Shown here: piece after piece, positions 8,415 through 16,843 of the stretch
Position numbering within the stretch: the first letter of the stretch is position 1
Layout of the letters: each line of letters opens with the position of its first letter
Assembly (NCBI GenBank): GCA_019247695.1
Contig: JAFBAP010000071.1
Coordinates: forward strand, 1-43,655
DNA length: 43,655 bases
Origin: Verrucomicrobiota bacterium
GTDB taxonomy: Bacteria > Verrucomicrobiota > Verrucomicrobiia > Chthoniobacterales > JAFAMB01
Reading direction: 5' to 3'
Made by a program: the position numbers and the translations under genes
Notes under the pieces: generated by a model
The model's database searches: none
What the model was told of the DNA's origin: nothing
The model's input: the letters and a program-made list of their open reading frames with translations, nothing else

Positions 8415-8741
8415 ATGGGCGTAGACCGTATAACCCTTCTCGCGCACTTGTCGTTGGCCCGGACGCCGGAGGCTTGCAGTTGGCGGGAATGGAAAGAATG
8501 GGTGCATGGTCCGCAATTCAATCCATGTTTGGCGCGGGAACCGTTGGACGATTGGCAGGTGGAACTCGCGTTTACCGGCATCTGGAGCGGGCCCCGGTGG
8601 GAGAAGCCGAAGTTTTTCAAAGTAGTAATCTTCCATCCGGAACACTCCGGCCTCTGGGGTGCGTACGAAACCTACGAGCAAGCGCGGCGGGCCATGCGCC
8701 AAGCCCTCGAGGAGTGCTGGCGCCGGGCGCAAAAGAGCTGA
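8415..8741 (+). CDS. Small hypothetical protein (108 aa)
   Basis: I do not recognise this family. The chosen start (ATG at 8415) precedes the part that looks like real protein: rich in Trp and charged residues, with segments such as SWREWKEWVHGPQF and GLWGAYETYEQARRAMRQAL. The second is a plausible amphipathic helix near the C-terminus. The reading frame continues upstream to 8202, but that part overlaps the GDSL gene's start and looks non-coding. It has no signal peptide or membrane segment. The gene is followed directly by repeat DNA (8752-8981). Confidence 0.5.
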   Translation: MGVDRITLLAHLSLARTPEACSWREWKEWVHGPQFNPCLAREPLDDWQVELAFTGIWSGPRWEKPKFFKVVIFHPEHSGLWGAYETYEQARRAMRQALEECWRRAQKS

Positions 8742-8751
8742 CCCGGCATGG

Positions 8752-8873
8752 ATTGCGGGCACGACGACTGAGTTCACACGGTCACACGGCGGCCGCAGCG
8801 GGGTGGCGGGCACGACGACTGAGTTCACACGGCGAACACGGCGAGCCACGGCGAACACGGCGAGAAGAGGAAA
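8752..8873. repeat. Dispersed CACGGCG-type repeat, two tandem copies
   Basis: GCGGGCACGACGACTGAGTT followed by CACACGG-type units occurs twice (from 8755 and again from 8812). The second copy runs on into GGCGAACACGGCGAG units of 9-10 bp. Relatives occur at 22671-22734, 22914-22968 (inverted), 27812-27895, 38068-38148 and at the window end. No protein is encoded. Confidence 0.9.
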
Positions 8874-8981
8874 GAGTTCGGAGTTCGGAGTTCGGAGTTC
8901 GGAGTTCGGAGTTCGGAGTTCGGAGTTCGGAGTTCGGAGTTCGGAGTTCGGAGTTCGGAGTTCGGAGTTCGGAGTTCGGAG
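8874..8981. repeat. Heptanucleotide tandem array, GAGTTCG units
   Basis: About 15.4 perfect copies of GAGTTCG (CGAACTC on the other strand). The unit is related to the CCGAACC units of the array at 133. It lies between the 3' ends of two convergent small genes (ending at 8741 and 9099). Perfect identity of all units indicates recent expansion. Because 7 is not a multiple of 3, the array is open in several frames, so open frames across it are artefacts. Confidence 0.97.
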
Positions 8982-9018
8982 CGGCAGCATGGGCGCCGCC
9001 TGTCGGTGTCAAGTCCCG

Positions 9019-9065
9019 CAGCTGGGATTCTTTTTCTGCGTTCTTCTGCGTGTTCTGCGGATGAT
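9019..9065. repeat. Dispersed TTCTGCG-type repeat
   Basis: The text TTCTGCGTTCTTCTGCGTG then TTCTGCGGATGATTCCTG recurs in similar form at 23033-23067 and, inverted, near 38225-38252. In each case it is linked to the CACGGCG-type family, so the two are parts of one composite intergenic element. Confidence 0.75.
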
Positions 9066-9098
9066 TCCTGTCTTTCCGCCGTGGCTCGCCGTTCGAGG

Positions 9099-9278
9099 CT
9101 ATTGCTTGGGAGATGGGCTACCCTGAGTCTCCGGGGGCGATGCCGTCGCGGGACTGCTCGCCGGGCTGTTCTGTTGTTCCGGCCCCTGAGTCTGGGGGGA
9201 GGTAATGGGCGACTTGCTGCAGCCGCACACGAACATAACTACGCAGGTCGCCGACAATCTCAACAGGGTGCTTCTCAT
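9099..9278 (-). CDS. Small Pro/Ser-rich lipoprotein
   Basis: 59 residues. It begins MRSTLLRLSATCVVMFVCGC, a short basic stretch, a hydrophobic core and a Cys at position 20 after CG, which fits a lipoprotein signal (lipobox VCGC, slightly off consensus). The mature part is a low-complexity Ser/Pro/Gln tail (SPITSPQTQGPEQQ, ASSPATASPPETQG). The reading frame extends upstream to 9383, but the signal peptide fixes the start at 9278. The function is unknown; it may be an envelope spacer peptide. Confidence 0.55.
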   Translation of the reverse strand: MRSTLLRLSATCVVMFVCGCSKSPITSPQTQGPEQQNSPASSPATASPPETQGSPSPKQ

Positions 9279-9407
9279 GGTTTCGTTGCTTCGGTGTTTC
9301 TGACGATCGCATTCCAGGAGCGGAGAGGACTTGCACCCCTCCGTTGCCCCTTTCCGATCTCGCCGAGCAGCGGCATCCGTCACGGCGCCCGCAAGAGAGT
9401 TCCAGGT

Positions 9408-10019
9408 CTAACCTGGGTAATGTTCCCCAGGAGCCGGTTCCACGACCAGAACAGGGCAGGGGGCACCCTCGACCGCTTCATCCCGGCCGCGCCCGCCCAC
9501 CAGCGGCACAAACCGGCCAAAGAGGACTGCGGGCAGCACGAGAAGGTCCGCGCCATGTTGGGCTGCCGCTTGGAACACTTGTTCCGGCAGTCGGGCGCTT
9601 ACCGTGCACATGCCCACCTCCGGACAGCGTTGACGGATAGCCCAGAGCAAGCCGAGCAACGCCAGCCTTACCTGGTTCGGGTCGGGCGTTTCCAGGGAAT
9701 CGCTCGTCCAGAAAGCAGGATCAGAACCGAGGTTGCCGCCGTGCATCAGCGTGAGCCGGGCATTGAAACGTTCGGCCAATTCAATCCCAAGGTCGATTGC
9801 CCCTTGGGAATCGGGATGCCGGTCAGCCAGCAGCAGGATATGATCCACGCTCGGTGAACATCCGCTGATCCATTGTTGGCCGGCCACGGCGTGCAGCAGC
9901 GGCGACAGGGCATTCTTCGGAGGAGAGGCAAGTTGCATAAAGGGGAAAAAATCCTGTTTCAGTGCAGTGAAGATCCGGTTCAGGGCGTCTGCCCGCCACT
10001 CGATTATCAGCGCACTCAC
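9408..10019 (-). CDS. Universal stress protein (UspA) family
   Basis: 203 residues from a GTG start. The C-terminal ~145 residues show the Usp pattern: DHILLLADRHPDSQGAIDLG (beta1-alpha1), RFNARLTLMHGG (beta2), AAQHGADLLVLPAV (the usual ADLIVMG region) and APCPVLVVEP (the terminal strand PVLVV). The ATP-binding G-2x-G-9x-G-S/T motif is not clear; the region reads VGGRGRDEAVEGAPCP, so it may be a non-ATP-binding member. The first ~55 residues are extra. An AT-rich palindrome lies just upstream (10031-10044). Confidence 0.8.
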   Translation of the reverse strand: MSALIIEWRADALNRIFTALKQDFFPFMQLASPPKNALSPLLHAVAGQQWISGCSPSVDHILLLADRHPDSQGAIDLGIELAERFNARLTLMHGGNLGSDPAFWTSDSLETPDPNQVRLALLGLLWAIRQRCPEVGMCTVSARLPEQVFQAAAQHGADLLVLPAVLFGRFVPLVGGRGRDEAVEGAPCPVLVVEPAPGEHYPG

Positions 10020-10030
10020 AGGTATAAATT

Positions 10031-10044
10031 ACAATAGTTATTGT
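10031..10044. promoter_or_regulatory. AT-rich palindrome upstream of the Usp gene
   Basis: ACAATAGTTATTGT has perfect 6-bp arms around two bases. It lies 12 bp upstream of the GTG start of the Usp-family gene, in an unusually AT-rich stretch (10021-10062) of a GC-rich region. Its position fits a promoter or operator. No known regulator is assigned. The rest of 10045-10265 shows no convincing gene. Confidence 0.35.
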
Positions 10045-10265
10045 TAATATGAAACATTAATGGTTCGCTTTCGCCCGGTTGCGGCCCGGTGATTGATTCA
10101 GGCCTTAGCCCTGGGGTTCGGTTCAGTCATTCTTTCATTATTCCGGCCCTGCCAATACCACGGCCAGGCCTGCCGGTTCCGGTGCGGGCAGCCCGTAAAC
10201 GCGGCTATGCGACGGTAAATCCCTTGCACAGCAGCGACGTTACCTTCACCAAAGATCGCCGGCTC

Positions 10266-10601
10266 TCAATTGGGCTTTCTTCGACGCCCACCTAAGGAAA
10301 AGTCCTGATTTGGCTCGCGACGGCCCAAGGCGTCCCAAACCGGGAAAACCTCCTTGCAGGACGTGGCGCACCGGGCGGTCAGCAACGTCGTTTGCCGGCG
10401 AGCCTGCCGGCTGAGCCGGTATCGAGCGTGCCAGTTACGGAAATCCGTCAACGCGTTAAATTCGAATTCCTGGCCGTTTCTGAGCTGCAGAGAGACGCTG
10501 TAGTGATCCGTACTCCATTGTTTTCGGCTGAATACGGTTCCGGTAAAGCGCCTGTCCTGGTCCAGCACGTGCCTTGTCTTCAGACATTCCTCGTACGTCA
10601 T
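10266..10601 (-). CDS. Hypothetical protein (111 aa)
   Basis: Not recognised. The preferred start is the ATG at 10601 (MTYEECLKTRHVLDQDRRFT). The middle reads like a compact beta-rich domain, YSVSLQLRNGQEFEFNALTD then FRNWHARYRLSRQ. The C-terminal ~40 residues are rich in Arg and less protein-like. The opposite strand also has an open frame (10392-10742) with less natural composition. It is divergent from the glycosyltransferase gene that starts at 10739. Support is composition only. Confidence 0.35.
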   Translation of the reverse strand: MTYEECLKTRHVLDQDRRFTGTVFSRKQWSTDHYSVSLQLRNGQEFEFNALTDFRNWHARYRLSRQARRQTTLLTARCATSCKEVFPVWDALGRREPNQDFSLGGRRRKPN

Positions 10602-10738
10602 GAGCGTGACGACACTTATAGCCGAATAAGTGTTCAAGTGAACACATTTTTTCGGGAATCTGGCGCGCATGCCTGGACGCGCAAGCCCCTTGCCGCGCGC
10701 GAGGCGCTCGCTGCCGGACCGGGAAATTTGCTTTTCCG

Positions 10739-11878
10739 ATGAGTTCAGTTAATCACGTGCAGTTAAACTCCACGTTCTCAGACAAAAATACGGTTATGGA
10801 AATCATACGATCCTCGGACGAGACGTTCGCTTTGGAAAAACAGGATCATAAGTCCATTGCCGAAAACACGGATGAGGTGCGGTTGTTCCTGGTCGTCTGC
10901 AATGAAATAACCAAGCTGCCTTATTTCTTCGCCTATTACCGAAACCTCGGCGTCGGGCGCTTTTTCGTGGTGGATGATAGATCCGATGACGGGTCACGGG
11001 AGTTTCTGCTCGATCAAGCGGATTGCCACCTTTTCCATCCCACAAATTCTTATCAGGATTCCAAGTACGGGGCGCACTGGCAGGATCTGCTGTCGGATAC
11101 GTACGGCACCGGTAGCTGGTGTTTGGCGGTGGATGCCGACGAACTGCTTGTTTATCCTGACTGCGAGAAGATAGCGCTTCCCTCCTTTTGCGAATATCTG
11201 GACAGTGAAGGCAGTGCAGCGTTTTTTGCCTTCCTGCTGGACATGTATCCGAACACGGACTTGTCTGAGGCGATTTGTGTTCCCGGCACGCCTTTTCATG
11301 ATATCTGCCCGTTTTTCGACACCGACTATGCATTCATCGGGTCAGGGACAAGCGACGGCATCGATGAGCTTCCGCCGATCCGGGTGATCGGTGGGCCGCG
11401 CATGAGGAAATTTTATCCGCGGCAGAGGCGGACCGGCTTTTTCAGTAAGGCGCTGTTGACCTTCAGCGTCCGGTTGGCCAACCGGTTACACTTCTGGCGT
11501 GGTGATAAGCCTCACTATGCGCCCGCCCTGATGAAGGTCCCGCTGGTTAAATGGCAGTCAGGTTGTAAGCGATTGTCGAGCCACGTCATTGCGAAGCCGA
11601 AACAAGGGGCGCTGTCGTCGGTGACGGGGGCGCTTCTGCATTTCAAATTCTTTGCCGATTTTCACGCGAAGGCAAAGTCGGCCGTAGCGAGCGGGCAGCA
11701 CTATAATGGATCACAGGAGTATGCGCGCTACCTTGCTCACGTCAGCCGGGACCCCGGCCTTTCGTTCATGTACAGCGGCAGCCGTCGTTACGTTAACAGC
11801 GAGAGTCTTCTGCGGGCGGGTATCATCAAAGCGAACGCAGGCTTCGCATCGTATGCGCGTGCTCGTGATCGAAGGTGA
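10739..11878 (+). CDS. Glycosyltransferase, family 2-like (GT-A fold)
   Basis: 379 residues. After ~45 variable residues comes the pattern of the Glyco_tranf_2_4 group: RLFLVVCNEITKLPYFFAYY (about 49-68), then GVGRFFVVDDRSDDGSREFL. Next is the acidic DxD-type motif LAVDADELLVYP (about 129-140), which should bind the metal and nucleotide-sugar. It has no signal peptide or membrane helix. It probably adds a sugar to a surface glycan or lipid carrier; the acceptor is unknown. The start could also be the ATG at 10796. The last residues overlap the start of a response-regulator fragment in another frame (11853), so the natural C-terminus may have been altered by a rearrangement. Confidence 0.85.
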   Translation: MSSVNHVQLNSTFSDKNTVMEIIRSSDETFALEKQDHKSIAENTDEVRLFLVVCNEITKLPYFFAYYRNLGVGRFFVVDDRSDDGSREFLLDQADCHLFHPTNSYQDSKYGAHWQDLLSDTYGTGSWCLAVDADELLVYPDCEKIALPSFCEYLDSEGSAAFFAFLLDMYPNTDLSEAICVPGTPFHDICPFFDTDYAFIGSGTSDGIDELPPIRVIGGPRMRKFYPRQRRTGFFSKALLTFSVRLANRLHFWRGDKPHYAPALMKVPLVKWQSGCKRLSSHVIAKPKQGALSSVTGALLHFKFFADFHAKAKSAVASGQHYNGSQEYARYLAHVSRDPGLSFMYSGSRRYVNSESLLRAGIIKANAGFASYARARDRR

Positions 11879-11960
11879 ACCCCGCCTTGCGCCGCACATC
11901 ACGCGGGCATTGGCGCGTCACGGCCGAACACGATGATGCGAAAGGTTTGTCAGGCGGAGG
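11853..11960 (+). pseudogene. N-terminal fragment of a response regulator (OmpR type)
   Basis: An ATG at 11853 opens MRVLVIEGEPRLAPHITRAL, the usual beginning of OmpR-family receiver domains (MRVLVIEDEPRLA...), with the second acidic-pocket residue changed to Gly. The frame stops at 11936 after 27 residues. In another frame the sequence goes on as AEHDDAKGL, resembling the next receiver segment (...VDVAHDGEEGL), which suggests a frameshift. No phosphoacceptor Asp, output domain or promoter remains. The fragment lies between, and overlaps, the ends of the convergent glycosyltransferase and spermidine-synthase-like genes. Confidence 0.6.
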
Positions 11961-14205
11961 CAACGCCCGGCAGCCTTTGCCTTCCCGCGGGGACCCAGAT
12001 TGATAGCACGTAGAAGAGGATTGCGAGGAGCAGCAGGTATCGGAAACCGATCAGCATCGAGAAGGATTCGCTGAGGCCGCCGACGACCGAGCCGGCGATA
12101 TTGGAGCCGAAAGCCAGGTCGGGATCGGCGACCTCACGGAACGAGCGCGCGAAGATGACGCCTGAAAAGAACATGGGCCCGAGCGCGAGCGCGCACGGGA
12201 AGACGTAATGCCGGAACCATCCGCCGCCCACAAAAGCATCCATCGGCGTGAACACGCCGATACCGAGGAAAATGAGTAATCCGGCATAGTGCCACGCCGG
12301 ATGAATCTGCCTGGTCCTGAGCACGTAGAGGTTGGCAAGCAGAATCATGGCGAGGACCGTGAAGAAGACGAGCGAGTTTACCAGCCAGGTGCTGCCGAAT
12401 AAGAGCGCAAATTGAACCACCGCCTTGGTTTCAAGCAGCATGAAGGCTGCCCCGAGCCAGAACAAGCGACTGTGTATCTGCGGCGGACGGCCCTTGTTTT
12501 TCGGTAGAAAGATGTAGACGAGGGCCACACCTAACGTGCCCAGCATGAGCATCGAACGGATGGTCAGGTTGGGGATCGTTCGGTCGTGCAGGTAGAGGAA
12601 TGGCCAATCATCGCTCGCGGCCAACGGTGTGCCCTCATCATGTACGAGTTCGGTCGGCGCGATCCTGAGCCACCCGGCGCGCAATTCCGGCGGCAACCGG
12701 TCCGGTTGAATGGTGAACCCGTCGATGCCGGTATTTCTCGGCGGGACCGAGTTCAGCCAGAAGGTGCCATGCTGTTTGAAGGCCTCGGCCATCGACGGGT
12801 TGCACGTCGTGATCACCATCGTAAAACCAGCGCGGTCGGATGACTTAAGCGTCTCAAGGTGGGGCAGGCTTAGCACGATCGGCTTGCACCCCCAGACGGA
12901 CTCGGCCATCGCGGCCACTCGCTCGACGATCCAGCCCTGCCGGAAATAGTTGTAGGTGACGAAGACGCCATCCGGCCGCAGCACCCGCTTGATGTCGGCA
13001 AATGCCTGGTTCGTAAACAGGTAGCTTTCCAGGCGAATGCTTGCATAGCTGCTGTGGAGGATCAGGGAATCGACCAGGGCGTAGACAACCAGGTCGTATT
13101 TTTGGCCGGTCGTGCGCAGGAAATGTCTGCCGTCGTCGAGATGCCGAAGGGCGCGGGAATCCTGGTAAGGATGATCTGCGTTCTTGCGGATGCCGATATC
13201 CTGGATCACGGGATCGATTTCCACCGCATCAACCCGGTTGACGCCGAGACGCAAGGCGTGATCGAGATCATTGCCCGAGCCGGCGCCGATGATGAGCACG
13301 TTTTGAAACGGCTTGGCGCCGCTGTTTCGCTGCAGCAGGTGGATGAGCGAGTAGATCCCGCCGGCCTTGTCGAACGGCACCATTTCCTGGTGGTCGATGG
13401 TATTCACCGAAATGGAGTTATCCTTGCGAAGGACTGCATAGTAAGGCGACCAGCGCGTTTCGTAACCCAGGCGATCGCCGGCGACGCCGGGCGCAACAAC
13501 GCCTGTCAGCAGCGCGATAAGCGCCAGGATGCGCCGCCCGGTTAGCGCTCGATCCTGGTAAAGCAGATAGCCGATACCGGCGCAAGCCACCGCGAACCAG
13601 ACGAGAGGCGGTGCCTGCAGAAAAGACAGGACAGAAAATCCGATGATGCCGGCGATGCTTCCACCGATGTTCAAGGTGTAGGCCATGACCCGATTGGGGT
13701 AGGCGTCGAATGCTCGCCCCAGCACCTGCCCCAGCCCGACAAACATCAAGGCGACAAGAATGAAGAACACCGCCGCAATGAATTCCACGGGAACGGTGAA
13801 CTGCGCCACATCCGGGTTGCGGTATTCGGTTCCGAAGAAGACCACTTGCGGTGAGGCCTGGTGGCCGACGTCAATCGCCAGCCCGCTCCAACATTGATAG
13901 ATGGCCCGCATCGCGAGCGCAGCCAACACCGTTAAGAGGGCCAGCCACGGAAAAATCCTGAGCCAATCCCGCTTGGCGCGCGCAGCCAGGCAGCCGCACG
14001 ACATGCCCAGGAAAGATGCGATCAGAACGACGTTCGTGAAAAACTGCAGGAAGACGACAGCGAAGGCGAACCAGCGAATGCAGGCCAGCTCCAGGAAGAG
14101 CACGAGGAAGCCGGCCAGGAAGAGATTCGCGCCGTGCATCCTTTTGCTGGGGGGAGCACCGGCAACCGTCGGCCTTTCAAAGAGCGAAGCAATCTGACCT
14201 AACAT
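11950..14205 (-). CDS. Membrane protein with spermidine-synthase-like domain
   Basis: 751 residues. Residues ~25-250 form about seven transmembrane helices. A cytoplasmic domain of ~280 residues follows with the class I methyltransferase/aminopropyltransferase fold: NVLIIGAGSGNDLDHAL (motif I), VDAVEIDPVIQDIG (acidic residue binding the substrate), DDGRHFLRTTGQKYDLVVY and NQAFADIKRVLRPDGVFVTY. The last ~200 residues add about six more helices. This is the fused layout long annotated as spermidine synthase or MFS-spermidine synthase; true polyamine synthesis is unproven. It lies alone, with two-component-system remnants on each side (11853-11960 and 14375-14500). Confidence 0.85.
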   Translation of the reverse strand: MLGQIASLFERPTVAGAPPSKRMHGANLFLAGFLVLFLELACIRWFAFAVVFLQFFTNVVLIASFLGMSCGCLAARAKRDWLRIFPWLALLTVLAALAMRAIYQCWSGLAIDVGHQASPQVVFFGTEYRNPDVAQFTVPVEFIAAVFFILVALMFVGLGQVLGRAFDAYPNRVMAYTLNIGGSIAGIIGFSVLSFLQAPPLVWFAVACAGIGYLLYQDRALTGRRILALIALLTGVVAPGVAGDRLGYETRWSPYYAVLRKDNSISVNTIDHQEMVPFDKAGGIYSLIHLLQRNSGAKPFQNVLIIGAGSGNDLDHALRLGVNRVDAVEIDPVIQDIGIRKNADHPYQDSRALRHLDDGRHFLRTTGQKYDLVVYALVDSLILHSSYASIRLESYLFTNQAFADIKRVLRPDGVFVTYNYFRQGWIVERVAAMAESVWGCKPIVLSLPHLETLKSSDRAGFTMVITTCNPSMAEAFKQHGTFWLNSVPPRNTGIDGFTIQPDRLPPELRAGWLRIAPTELVHDEGTPLAASDDWPFLYLHDRTIPNLTIRSMLMLGTLGVALVYIFLPKNKGRPPQIHSRLFWLGAAFMLLETKAVVQFALLFGSTWLVNSLVFFTVLAMILLANLYVLRTRQIHPAWHYAGLLIFLGIGVFTPMDAFVGGGWFRHYVFPCALALGPMFFSGVIFARSFREVADPDLAFGSNIAGSVVGGLSESFSMLIGFRYLLLLAILFYVLSIWVPAGRQRLPGVASA

Positions 14206-14374
14206 TATAAATGTGTGTTCTAAAATCTACGCAAGTTCTACAGCTTGAAGATTGCTGCCATGCCCTACACGGATTGGAACCATGACAAAGGAGGCAACCG
14301 GGGTGAGCCGGGCCGATTAGATTTCCAAAACCGTCCCTTGTCAACCGCCAAGCGGGCTACGACGCCGGTGCCTG

Positions 14375-14500
14375 GGCGGCCCGGTGCTGCCCGTCATGAT
14401 GACCGGTGACACCGGAATGGTCTGGGATCGAGGGCATTTTGCGCGTGGCGAAGCACCCCGTGCAACCGGCGGTTTGCCGGCTGAATTTCTCGCTCGGGGC
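14375..14500 (+). pseudogene. Possible remnant of a receiver-domain C-terminus (hybrid kinase type)
   Basis: One frame reads GGPVLPVMMTGDT, and after a one-base shift the next reads PEWSGIEGILRVAKHPVQPA then VCRL. Together they resemble the end of receiver domains of hybrid histidine kinases, typically LPVIMITGDT, ~12 residues, then LHKPVQPAxLR. Here the Lys-Pro order is disturbed (KHPV) and the frame is broken. No kinase part is found nearby. The remaining intergenic sequence 14206-14547 has no gene I can support. The match could be chance. Confidence 0.35.
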
Positions 14501-14547
14501 AAGCCATCCGGCCCGTGACCCTTGGAAGGGACCTCATCGGTTGGGCC

Positions 14548-14988
14548 TCATCGGTTCCGCACCGTCAGCTCGGCGCTCAGGGCCTTGGCAGATCCGCCCC
14601 GGGCCGGGGCTTCCAGGTGGTAAACGCCGGAGCGCAAGTTGACGGCCAGCGTCTTGGTCTGACCGGGCGGCAACGGGGCGTGCAATTCCCGCTGCAGGCC
14701 AGGCCCGGAGACCTTGAAACCGCGGGTTTCGGTGCCTGCATTGGTAACGGCAAAGGTGACTTCCCCCGCGGTTACATTCGCGGGCGCCTCCAGACGTTCC
14801 TGGAGGAGCCGGACAGTGACGTTGCGTTCGGACGTTGCCTGCTGGACCCGGGCGGGCGTGCTCTTCAGTCCCGGATGAGCCGATTTGGCCGCCTCCTCCG
14901 CCGCAGTTCCGAGGGGTTGGTCCGCGCGTCCGGATGTCGCCAACAGCAGTAACAGCGCGCCGGCGGCGCGCAAGCACGTTCTACTCAT
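14548..14988 (-). CDS. Secreted cupredoxin-like domain protein
   Basis: 146 residues. A Sec signal peptide (RAAGALLLLLATSGRA) covers the first ~22 residues. The part from residue ~55 has the beta-strand pattern of cupredoxin-like domains: NVTVRLLQERLEAPANVTAG, EVTFAVTNAGTETRGFKVSG, LPPGQTKTLAVNL and SGVYHLEAP. No Cys-His-Met set of type-1 copper ligands is present, so copper binding of that type is unlikely. In the EfeUOB iron system, EfeO has a cupredoxin domain and EfeB is a DyP peroxidase. Here the DyP gene lies 130 bp upstream on the same strand, so a related partnership is possible. The stop lies in a tandem CCTCATCGGTT duplication. Confidence 0.65.
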   Translation of the reverse strand: MSRTCLRAAGALLLLLATSGRADQPLGTAAEEAAKSAHPGLKSTPARVQQATSERNVTVRLLQERLEAPANVTAGEVTFAVTNAGTETRGFKVSGPGLQRELHAPLPPGQTKTLAVNLRSGVYHLEAPARGGSAKALSAELTVRNR

Positions 14989-15118
14989 GTCAAAGAGGAC
15001 GAATCTGCGGGCCGTCCTGGATCTATTCCCGTTTGCACGTCGGTTGAGCCGGTCGTTGCCCCGCAGAGCCGGCCGGAAAATGGACCCATGATGGAGGGAC
15101 GGGAGTGACCGTGCCCGG

Positions 15119-16804
15119 TCAGACGGCCAGGACGCCTTTCAACGCTGCGATGGACGGCGCGAAAAAATAAGCCCCGCCGGTGGGAACGACCCACGGTTGA
15201 GGCAAGGTCAGGGAGGCGCGCGTCCCGCCGTCGCCGGTAATTTCGAACGTACGACTGCCATCGCCGGCCGTTTGGCCGATGATCGGGTCATGCCCGCCGC
15301 CTTCCGGTTGCAACGGATCATTGCACCAATTTTGCTGGATGAGTTCAAAGGAACTATCCGGTTGGGCCGTGTAGGCAAGGAAGAGCAGGCCCCGATCCAC
15401 GCCGTCACTGGTCTCGCCGGCTGCAACGGGCAGGGCCGGACCGTACGGCAGGCCTCGCCGCAGCAGCCGGCGTTTGAGCGACGAACCGCTTTCCGTGCTC
15501 ACGTCGCGCGGATTCACCTTGCGGATGTGCCCGCCGTGCGGGCAGAACAGCCCTACCGGATCGGCGGGGCTGCCGGCCACGGTCTCGCCGTCGGCGCTCA
15601 CCGCGGCGGTCGCCTTTGCAAAAAAGAAATGGTTGTTTGCCAGGTCGTCGTCTCCAAGCGGCGGGTCGTCGGTTTTCGGTGCCCGGGCCAACGGCGCGCC
15701 ACTCGCCCAGCGCCCGACGAGTTTCGCCGCGAAACGCGCCTCGTCCATGTCGGCAAAGGCAGGGTTGCCGCGCACGAGCCCGGTGCCCTCACGGACGAAC
15801 CGGCGGAAGGCGGCCACGTCTTGCCGCAACCGGCGGAAGACGAGGTAGGATCCGTTCCGTGTCCAGTCCGGGGTAAGGGGCAGCGCGGGGAGGGGCATGA
15901 GCGGCTTCCGGCTATCCTGCCGCTGGTAGCCGAGCACGAATTCGCCCGGCCAGACCAGCACCTGTCCCGGCTTGCCTACGAAGGGGGCCTGCGGATCGTT
16001 CGGATTGAGGAGCCGGGGAGTCAGGTAATCGTCTGCAGCTTCCGAGACGCGCCCGCGCACGCCCGGCTGGGAAATGCCGTCCTTGAAGCCGAAGTGTTCG
16101 TGCCCTTTATCCGGCAGGACGGCGCCTCGGTCCAGGTGCATCAAGCGCAGTCCTGTTGCGCCGAGCGGTTCGCCGGGCGCAGGCATGGCGGCCAGGCCCA
16201 GCAGACGGCATGCCTCCGGGCCAACGCTGTCCACGCGGTCGCCCGCGACGATGAACAACACGTCAGGCACGCTCCCCTCTGCGCCCACCACCCAGCCGGC
16301 CGGGTCAACCGTATCGCCCAGCAGGGCGGTGCGCGCCGGCATCCCGACGCGGAACGCCGCACCCTCAAGAAACTCCGCGGCACTCGGCGTCAGCTTGACG
16401 AGCCCCGGGTGGGAAAAGGCCAGGTTAGCCCAGGTGGTGACGAGGTTCGGCGCTTCGACCCCGCGCCGGTCGCGCATTTGGCGAAAGAGCCGGTTAAAGG
16501 CCAGCACCTCGGAGGCGGTGGCGATCTCGTTCGCAACGGCCGCGAGCCATGCCTTCGTCGCCGCCGCGTCGGCAATACTGCAAAAAAGCAGGAGCTGGTA
16601 GTCTTTGTTGAAACCCGGCACGATGTTGCCCTGGATTTCGTTAACCGCGAGCACGTCTTCCGCGACGGGGGAGGCGGCTTCCGGTCCGGCCACCCCCGGG
16701 CCGTGCGCGCCGGGCAACTCAAAGAGGGCCGCTTTTTCTACCTGCGTTTCCGGGGGTAGAAACCGCACGGTGGGCGATGCGGCGGACTGGTCAGGGATTC
16801 CCAT
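15119..16804 (-). CDS. DyP-type heme peroxidase
   Basis: 561 residues, longer than bacterial A/B-class DyPs and nearer to the large class. The DyP hallmarks are in place: NEIQGNIVPGFNKDYQLLLF at 55-74, the distal Asp motif GFKDGISQPGVRG at 239-251 (Asp242), GSYLVFRRLRQDVAAF at 318-333 with the distal Arg, and CPHGGHIRKVNPRD at 421-434, with His426 the likely proximal heme ligand. No Tat or Sec signal is seen, so the enzyme may stay in the cytoplasm or be packaged. It uses peroxide to oxidise dyes, phenols or similar compounds. It follows the 411-residue unknown gene after only 39 bp and probably shares its transcript. Confidence 0.93.
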   Translation of the reverse strand: MGIPDQSAASPTVRFLPPETQVEKAALFELPGAHGPGVAGPEAASPVAEDVLAVNEIQGNIVPGFNKDYQLLLFCSIADAAATKAWLAAVANEIATASEVLAFNRLFRQMRDRRGVEAPNLVTTWANLAFSHPGLVKLTPSAAEFLEGAAFRVGMPARTALLGDTVDPAGWVVGAEGSVPDVLFIVAGDRVDSVGPEACRLLGLAAMPAPGEPLGATGLRLMHLDRGAVLPDKGHEHFGFKDGISQPGVRGRVSEAADDYLTPRLLNPNDPQAPFVGKPGQVLVWPGEFVLGYQRQDSRKPLMPLPALPLTPDWTRNGSYLVFRRLRQDVAAFRRFVREGTGLVRGNPAFADMDEARFAAKLVGRWASGAPLARAPKTDDPPLGDDDLANNHFFFAKATAAVSADGETVAGSPADPVGLFCPHGGHIRKVNPRDVSTESGSSLKRRLLRRGLPYGPALPVAAGETSDGVDRGLLFLAYTAQPDSSFELIQQNWCNDPLQPEGGGHDPIIGQTAGDGSRTFEITGDGGTRASLTLPQPWVVPTGGAYFFAPSIAALKGVLAV

Positions 16805-16843
16805 GGACGTTCTGCCGTTAACTACAAAAGCGCGCGCCGCCTT

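Noticed and set aside
8882-8990. Open frames across the GAGTTCG array in several phases (repeated RSSEFGV-like or RTPNSEL-like peptides)
   Set aside because: A 7-bp repeat without stops is open in multiple frames; the peptides are artefacts of the array.
10392-10742. Plus-strand frame of 116 codons overlapping the 10266-10601 candidate
   Set aside because: Composition is less protein-like and it runs into the glycosyltransferase start; the minus strand reads better, though neither is certain.
15197-16759. Plus-strand frame of 520 codons opposite the DyP gene
   Set aside because: Antisense shadow; Arg/His-rich with no recognisable motif, whereas the minus strand has all DyP residues.
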